From: Deltaproteobacteria bacterium UBA796 | GTDB taxonomy: Bacteria > Myxococcota_A > UBA796 | NCBI GenBank assembly: GCA_002296975.1 | Contig: DBIS01000292.1 | Coordinates: 8,557-29,315, forward strand | Direction of reading: 5' to 3' | DNA length: 20,759 nucleotides | In this document: positions 15,537-20,759 of the stretch, piece after piece | Numbering within the stretch: the stretch's first letter is position 1 | How the letters are laid out: the number at the start of each line of letters is the position of its first letter | Program-made: the position numbers and the translations under genes | The notes under the pieces: model-generated | What the model was told of the DNA's origin: nothing | What the model saw: the letters and a program-made list of their open reading frames with translations, nothing else | The model's database searches: none

Positions 15537-16412
15537 TCAACCCAAGCTATAGGTCTTGAGCGTTAGGGGTATTTCCGGCCGTAGACGAATACCCACATAG
15601 CTAAAATCTGCCATCCCACTGCTCAAGCGCGCCAACGAGGCCCGCTCCAGGTCGCCTGGCGTCGCAAGAAGAGCACCCACCGTCGAAGGCGACACCCCGT
15701 GTACGTCCAGCTTGAGACCCGCATGTGTCACCCCATCGGTGTAAGCGAGCGAGACGAAACTGGTCTTGCTCTTGAGCCCATCGTGCTGTGCAGCCACCGT
15801 CGCCCAGTCCCCATCACTCAAACCGCACAACGCGACCGCAAGCCGGATGCGATCCCAAGACTCAGGTTGATCTGGCTGAGAAAAATAGACCTTTTCGGTG
15901 AGGCTTCCGCTCAAAGTCGCGGCTGTACCGATAAAGTGCGCGCTTCGTTTTTGAAGCACATCAGCCACCGCCTCCATCAAGCCAACGCCGGCTTGGTCAA
16001 CCCCAGCGTCAGACAAACAGGCCATCGCCACTTTAAGGCTTGGGCGGCGACGAAAATAGGTTGTGCACTCTTTTAAGCCCCGGCCATTGGCCTCAATCTT
16101 GAAAAAAACGTTTTTGTATTCAAAAACCTTCGCCCGCACCAAAAAACGCTTCAGCGCCCGTTGTGCGATGCCCGCCTCTTCCATAAACCGGGTGACCCGA
16201 AATACAAAAGCTTGGCCCTCTCCTTTGGTCATCAAGCCCAAACTGTTCCGCTGGGGGTCGATGGATATCTCAAAATAGCGGCTGAGCTGCTCGGAAAATG
16301 CACCCACAAATGGGGCCACGTGCTGCCAAGGCACCCCAAGCCCCGCGCACACCACACCCAAACGCGCCGCGCCGCCAAACAGGCTGTCGTACTGGCCGCC
16401 AAGAGTGGGCAT
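15537..16412 (-). CDS. Protein with repeated beta-beta-alpha units, possibly ABBA prenyltransferase-like
   Basis: This 291-residue soluble protein matches no family I can name with confidence. From about residue 98 it shows recurring units of two strands and a helix: NVFFKIEANGRGLKECTTYF plus helix, then AHFIGTAATLSGSLTEKVYF plus helix. These are followed by TSFVSLAYTDGVTHAGLKLD plus helix, and a final hairpin, SYVGIRLRPEIPLTLKTYSL. The periodicity and the N-terminal LFGGAARLGVVCAG helix recall the ABBA (PT-barrel) prenyltransferases such as NphB, whose later units have similar spacing. No diphosphate-binding residues can be verified by eye. ATG 16412 overlaps the preceding TGA (TGATG), which fixes the start. 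It may serve the toxin-like module as chaperone, modifier or immunity protein; that is speculation. Confidence 0.6.
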   Translation of the reverse strand: MPTLGGQYDSLFGGAARLGVVCAGLGVPWQHVAPFVGAFSEQLSRYFEISIDPQRNSLGLMTKGEGQAFVFRVTRFMEEAGIAQRALKRFLVRAKVFEYKNVFFKIEANGRGLKECTTYFRRRPSLKVAMACLSDAGVDQAGVGLMEAVADVLQKRSAHFIGTAATLSGSLTEKVYFSQPDQPESWDRIRLAVALCGLSDGDWATVAAQHDGLKSKTSFVSLAYTDGVTHAGLKLDVHGVSPSTVGALLATPGDLERASLARLSSGMADFSYVGIRLRPEIPLTLKTYSLG

Positions 16413-16927
16413 CAACCCACCCGGCCCGGTTTGAAGCCTGGTGGAGACTCGAAAAACATCCGCTCCACACGCCCGCCAGTCATCGACTCGGTATTCGGGC
16501 ATCGAATACAGCGCATGCCCACCACGACACGCCCTGTGGTGGTGGAAATGCTTCCGTCCCAGCCCGTCCGGCCACCACACAGTTGACATGCGCTTCGAAA
16601 CAAAAAATCCAGGCTTTCCCGAGCGGCCGGTGTGCGATCTTTGGCAACCTCCGCCTCGAGTACCACACCACCATCGCCCTCATCGCCCAGGGTGACAGAC
16701 ACCACCGTCCAGGTGTAACCACCCGCCTGCAGCACACTGCCTAGGCCAACCCGCTGTTGAGCGTCATCGGACAATTTAATCAACAACATGCTTGGGCCAG
16801 CCTGGATGCTGCCGTCGGGCAGTGAAAACTCAGCCACAAGACCATTGGCCGCCGCCACAGACTCATGCCCCAAAGCCCCAACGGTGGTCTCGGCAATATC
16901 GACCCGGCGCGTCTCGGTATAGGTCAC
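16412..16927 (-). CDS. Zinc-ribbon-like protein of unknown function
   Basis: This 171-residue protein is not recognised. The first 100 residues look beta-rich (AEFSLPDGSIQAGPSMLLIKL, then VLQAGGYTWTVVSVTL and GGVVLEAEVAK), like a small barrel or sandwich. Residues 114-143 hold CQLC and, 22 residues later, CIRC, a CxxC-CxxC pair expected to bind one zinc. The tail is Gly/Pro-rich. The GTG start overlaps the large toxin-like gene's stop as GTGA, with GGTG six bases upstream. Its own stop overlaps the next start as TGATG. Such coupling to the last codons of a toxin-like gene fits an immunity or accessory protein, but direct evidence is lacking. Confidence 0.65.
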   Translation of the reverse strand: MTYTETRRVDIAETTVGALGHESVAAANGLVAEFSLPDGSIQAGPSMLLIKLSDDAQQRVGLGSVLQAGGYTWTVVSVTLGDEGDGGVVLEAEVAKDRTPAARESLDFLFRSACQLCGGRTGWDGSISTTTGRVVVGMRCIRCPNTESMTGGRVERMFFESPPGFKPGRVG

Positions 16928-19900
16928 ATTTCACCCGTCATCAGCAAATCTGCCAAAGCATCGTCCATTAGACTTAGACCCGTAAGATACAGGCCATCTA
17001 TGTCGGTAACCATCATTGTACCGCTCTGTACATCCACGAAGAAAATCGCATCGGTGCCCCCAAACAGCCCTTCAAATTTAACCAAAGAAGGCGAGGTCAA
17101 AAAGGCCCAGTACATCTCGCGAATGTCCTGGGATGGAAACTCAACCTCCCCAGGCTGAATATCTGCGCCCAAGAGTTCATCTGAGGCGCTACCTCGAGCC
17201 CGAGTAGAGGCCATCGCCGTGAGCATTTGATTGGCTCGGACGATGGTTAGGCCCACATTATCTCCGACCACGTTCAGCCCATCGAGCACCCTATCGACCG
17301 TGGATGCGCTCACATCAAACTGAGGGGACGCCCCACCGACATTGCTCGCCTTGGCGCTCACCCCAATATCGAGGCGTTTGTAATAGGTCTTAAAATCACT
17401 GATGGATATGTCTCGAGGATGAGCGCTGCCCCACGGGTTTTGCAGGTTGACCGTGCGGGCATCGATATCGACACTTTCGATGGCGTAGGCGTGATTGCCG
17501 TAGATGTTTAGCTTCTCACCTGCCAACGCCATGCCCGGGTCATCCTTCATATTGTAGGTGCCAGCAGCGAGGGGCTCTTGGTTGTCGAGAGCATCGGCCA
17601 TCCGCCGCAAAAGTGCATCTTCATCCAAAGAGGCCGTGGTCACATAGCGGACCTTGTTGCCGGTCATCAGCTCATGCACGCCGCCGAACGCGATGTTTTT
17701 GTTGATTTGACCCCCAGAAATATGCCCATAGCTACCGGTCTCTTTGGCGAGGGCTTTTTCAAACAAGGCCATCCACATGGCGTCCTCGTCGCCAGCGCTT
17801 CGGCCAACTGGGGCATAGACTGGGCGCCCAGACATGGTCGGAAATTGTGCGTCCACCGTGATGACTTTTGCCCTCGGTGGCGAAAACCAATTTTCTCGCA
17901 GGTATAGGGTCACATCAAAGGTGCCGTCACCATTGTCTTTGATCAGCTTGCGCAAACCCTCCGGATTGGCCCGGGCCTCTGCAGCCGCACCTGCGATCAG
18001 GTAGCAGTCCCCCAGTGCGCCCTGCTTGGCTGCCAGGGGATCGATCTTGCCATCAGCCATATAGGCCACAGCATTCTTATACGGCCGATACTCCGCAACA
18101 CCTTCATGCTTGTCCGCCATTTTGGGTTGGGGGTCGTCTTGTACTCGGGGTGCTTTCGCATCACCATCGATTGCGGCAGGCATTTCAGGCTGCGACCTGG
18201 CCCTCGCACTCGCACTCGCGGGGACATCATCCACCACAAGCTTGGTATCGAGCTTGGTGGCCAGCCCCGGATATTGTTTCTCCAGCTTGTCGACCGCCTC
18301 TCCAAGCTCTTGAGCCATATCACGTAGACGGACATCAAAATTATCGGGCTGAAGGCTACCTTTTTTGACCGAACCAGCCTCGATCATCAAGGCATTGTAA
18401 CGGGAGCGTATATTGGTGAGCCCAATCTCATCAATGATGCTGTCTGGCAGACCATGTTTGGCCCGAATATTGGGGTCGCTGAGCTTGTCGAGTACATCGT
18501 ACATGACCACATGAAAATCTTGACCATGCAAGGTCACTCCGGGGGGCAAGATGATATCGATTCCCTCGATCATCTTGGTCAAAGACTTGGTGCCAATCTG
18601 CCATTCGTGAGAAATCCCTGTGGCAGGGTCGCGCACCAAAATATGATGCCGCCGATACACGGCACCCTCTGTGATGGGCTTACGCATCACATTTTCTGGG
18701 CCAAAGGCCTGATTCAGCCGTGACTCCAGGCCGTCCGCAATCGCCGTCGCGTCCTCAAAATTGTCCACCTCAAATCGACCACGGCTCATGTCGGTCATCG
18801 ACCCGACATCTGTTGGCTCCTCCCACCGTCTGCTCTTCTCTAAAACCTTGTTGATAAAGGACTCTTGGTCAATATCGTCGATACTATTTGTGCCGAATTT
18901 ATTGCCTTTAAGGCCGACTTTTGATGGCTGTAGACCATAATCTGAGCTGATATTATCGCTCACCACCTGCATGCGTTGATTGGTCTCGAACGCAGCCTCT
19001 GTGAGCCGTCTTTGATCGATTACACTCCCCTCGAGATCGTCCGGCATCTTGGCCATGATGTCGTCTACAGCGCCCGTATTCATCGCAGCATCAGCGTTGT
19101 TGGCACCAGCCTTGCCAGACCCAAGCATCCGACGGACTGAGGGGCCAAAAGTCTCACCGAGGCTCTTGAATAAGGCCCCACCTGCAAAACCTGAACCCCC
19201 ACCAATCGCCCCGTGCAACAAGGCGGTCGTGGATGCCTTTGTAAAAGCCTCACCCAAACTCCCAGCCCAAGTTTCATCGTTGGCCAGCCCCCGAAACACA
19301 CCCTCTCCCATGCCGCCGATCGTTCCATCGATTGCACCCTCGAAACCACCGGCTAAAATTCGCCTTCCAGCGCTGCCGAAGGTCTGCTCTACCGACCCAC
19401 CAATGGAGGCCGCATACTGGGTTTTCGACATGCCGTGGACGATTCGTGCAGCGCCCAAGTTGCCAATGATAAAGAGCCCGCCCTCGATCGCTGCCCCAAC
19501 ACCATCGACCAGGGTGTCCATACTTTCAAGATCGTAGCCTTCGCCCTCGATGGCTTTGTGAATGCCGACTTTGAGAGCCGCTGCAGCCACCATCGTGGTG
19601 GCGATGGTCCCCGCATTGGCACTTAAGGCCGCAATGAACGGACCCGCCGCCGCCCCTGCTGTGAGAACAGTCGCCACGATGCCCACAATCGTGATGGCGA
19701 TCTGAGAGGCCCACTGGGCAAAAGAAGCCTTGGCCGACGCGTATTCCGATGTGGTGTACTGGGAGTATTCCTCAGCCTGACGGAGTTGACCCTGTTCATG
19801 TTCTGAGAGATCGCCATCTTCGTGAGCGCGGTTGTAGGTGGCCTGATATTCACGCCAAGCTTCGTCGGCGTTGGTGCCAGAATCGGAGACGGCGTCCACG

Positions 19901-20759
19901 ATGGCCGCGGAATAGCCCACACCCCGCTGACGCTCGAGCATCTCCTTGGCCCGATCGAGCCGACCCTGCTCTGAGCTGGGCTCGCCACGGATCAGGTCTT
20001 TGGCCTTCCAAAAATCACGGGTGGATAACTCTGAGCTTAAAATTCTCTCCACATCTGACCGAATGCCCTCGCCATCGCGCCACGCTTCGCCGTGGTCGCC
20101 ACACAAACTGAAAAGAAGCGCCTCATTGGTCCCATTTCCGGCAGTGGCCCAGACCAAGCGCATGATGGGGGTGAAGGTTCCCGTGCGCAGCGCCCCCAGA
20201 AATACCCGGTACATTTGAGGGTCGACATCTCGCTGGATTGCCCGCAATATCGAGGTCTCGGTCAAGACCTCAGCACCGACGCCCTCGATAAGAATCGCGT
20301 CGATCGCCTCATAAATCTGAGACTCGGTGGTGCCCATGCCCGACACAGCATTTCGAAGCACAGCGATGCGCCCCAAGGCACCGCCACCAAGCGCCTGACG
20401 CAGGCGGAAATATTCTGAGCCCGACAAATCTGAGCGGAGCACACCGAGGATATGGTCTGGATTATGCGCCAATATCCATCGCCCTTCCACGGCGGGAATG
20501 CTGGCTGCGACATCCCAGATTGCCTCTTCATCGGTGCCCGCCCCCACACAGGCTTTGCGCAGACGACCGACCGAAGACATGGCTTGCCCATCGCTGGCGA
20601 CCAATGCACTCGCGCCTTCACTTTGCATCGCCGCCTCACCCAGCCTTTGAAGCTGAGATTCTCGGTAGCTGACGGCATATTCTGGGTCATGAGCCAACTG
20701 AATTTGGTGCAATATTTCGAGCGCTTCAAACTCCAGATCGCCGGACAGATCGCTGACCA
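16924..20759 (-). CDS. Large toxin-like protein: annexin-like repeats, RelA/SpoT-like domain, calpain-like protease (5' end outside window)
   Basis: The frame is open to the window edge, so the N-terminus is missing; 1,277 codons are visible. Numbering here starts at the TTG at 20712. Residues 1-320 hold repeats of about 65-85 residues with GTDE, GTTE, GTNE and GTNA loops and DLSGSE ends, like annexin repeats. Residues 330-520 are hydrophobic and glycine-rich, as in polymorphic toxins. Residues 610-780 resemble a RelA/SpoT synthetase fold (DMSRGRF, YRRHHILV, HEWQIGT). A Pro/Ala linker leads to a calpain-like (C2) protease at about 888-1115: QGALGDCYLI with Cys903 and Gln897, NHAYAIE with His1074, and QNPWG with Asn1092. 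Residues 1125-1262 are unassigned. No signal peptide can be judged. It is likely an injected or secreted effector, possibly cargo of an extracellular contractile injection system. The TTG at 20712 is not a believable start. Confidence 0.85.
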   Translation of the reverse strand, partial: VSDLSGDLEFEALEILHQIQLAHDPEYAVSYRESQLQRLGEAAMQSEGASALVASDGQAMSSVGRLRKACVGAGTDEEAIWDVAASIPAVEGRWILAHNPDHILGVLRSDLSGSEYFRLRQALGGGALGRIAVLRNAVSGMGTTESQIYEAIDAILIEGVGAEVLTETSILRAIQRDVDPQMYRVFLGALRTGTFTPIMRLVWATAGNGTNEALLFSLCGDHGEAWRDGEGIRSDVERILSSELSTRDFWKAKDLIRGEPSSEQGRLDRAKEMLERQRGVGYSAAIVDAVSDSGTNADEAWREYQATYNRAHEDGDLSEHEQGQLRQAEEYSQYTTSEYASAKASFAQWASQIAITIVGIVATVLTAGAAAGPFIAALSANAGTIATTMVAAAALKVGIHKAIEGEGYDLESMDTLVDGVGAAIEGGLFIIGNLGAARIVHGMSKTQYAASIGGSVEQTFGSAGRRILAGGFEGAIDGTIGGMGEGVFRGLANDETWAGSLGEAFTKASTTALLHGAIGGGSGFAGGALFKSLGETFGPSVRRMLGSGKAGANNADAAMNTGAVDDIMAKMPDDLEGSVIDQRRLTEAAFETNQRMQVVSDNISSDYGLQPSKVGLKGNKFGTNSIDDIDQESFINKVLEKSRRWEEPTDVGSMTDMSRGRFEVDNFEDATAIADGLESRLNQAFGPENVMRKPITEGAVYRRHHILVRDPATGISHEWQIGTKSLTKMIEGIDIILPPGVTLHGQDFHVVMYDVLDKLSDPNIRAKHGLPDSIIDEIGLTNIRSRYNALMIEAGSVKKGSLQPDNFDVRLRDMAQELGEAVDKLEKQYPGLATKLDTKLVVDDVPASASARARSQPEMPAAIDGDAKAPRVQDDPQPKMADKHEGVAEYRPYKNAVAYMADGKIDPLAAKQGALGDCYLIAGAAAEARANPEGLRKLIKDNGDGTFDVTLYLRENWFSPPRAKVITVDAQFPTMSGRPVYAPVGRSAGDEDAMWMALFEKALAKETGSYGHISGGQINKNIAFGGVHELMTGNKVRYVTTASLDEDALLRRMADALDNQEPLAAGTYNMKDDPGMALAGEKLNIYGNHAYAIESVDIDARTVNLQNPWGSAHPRDISISDFKTYYKRLDIGVSAKASNVGGASPQFDVSASTVDRVLDGLNVVGDNVGLTIVRANQMLTAMASTRARGSASDELLGADIQPGEVEFPSQDIREMYWAFLTSPSLVKFEGLFGGTDAIFFVDVQSGTMMVTDIDGLYLTGLSLMDDALADLLMTGEM

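Noticed and set aside
19049..19537. 162-codon proline/alanine-rich plus-strand frame
   Set aside because: It is the complement of the glycine/alanine-rich core of the toxin-like gene, which naturally produces such shadows.
20710..20712. TTG as the start codon of the toxin-like gene
   Set aside because: The frame stays open upstream to the window edge, and the upstream codons encode another annexin-like turn (DLSGDLEFEAL).

Overview
The window reads as an ordinary chromosomal stretch from a member of the Myxococcota (former Deltaproteobacteria), with a large toxin-like gene running off its right edge. The taxonomic guess is inference. It rests on a secreted protein with a MopE-type metal-binding segment and a MYXO-CTERM-like tail (24-1661), an acidic lamin-tail lipoprotein (5705-6616), and gene content typical of free-living aerobes. 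Base composition by eye is moderately GC-rich and looks even across the window. I see no tRNA, rRNA, CRISPR array, insertion sequence or integrase. Genes are packed tightly and no stretch longer than about 170 bases lacks a gene.

Left part (1-8364), mostly housekeeping. A DUF3604/PHP-type surface protein lies divergent to a FluC/CrcB fluoride channel and a cytoplasmic-looking M23-fold peptidase. A small 76-residue protein is translationally coupled to heme A synthase (ctaA). Uracil-DNA glycosylase (ung) converges on a Dabb-domain protein, followed by a PlsC-like acyltransferase and a lamin-tail lipoprotein. Thymidylate synthase (thyA), dihydrofolate reductase (folA) and a small membrane protein form an overlapping cluster. 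thyA and folA make dTMP and recycle its folate cofactor, while ung removes uracil from DNA.

Middle part (8375-13627). A copper-type CsoR regulator overlaps an SO_0444-type metal-efflux permease that carries its own C-terminal HMA domain. Two near-identical CsoR-like operators, 23 bp apart, sit between this operon and the divergent msrA (methionine sulfoxide reductase). This suggests one switch for copper export and repair of copper-driven protein oxidation. Next come the ABC-F translation factor EttA, a MutT-like Nudix hydrolase and an unrecognised lipoprotein.

Right part (13803-20759), all on the minus strand and almost gapless. Transcription enters from beyond the right edge through a protein of more than 1,277 residues. 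It has annexin-like repeats, a glycine-rich hydrophobic core, a RelA/SpoT-like domain and a calpain-like cysteine protease with an intact Cys-His-Asn triad. A zinc-ribbon protein (4-nt overlap) and a protein with repeated beta-beta-alpha units resembling the ABBA prenyltransferase barrel (1-nt overlap) follow. After them come a TauE/SafE-type exporter and carbamate kinase. The first three look like a polymorphic-toxin or injection-system cargo module and are the most likely home of something undescribed.
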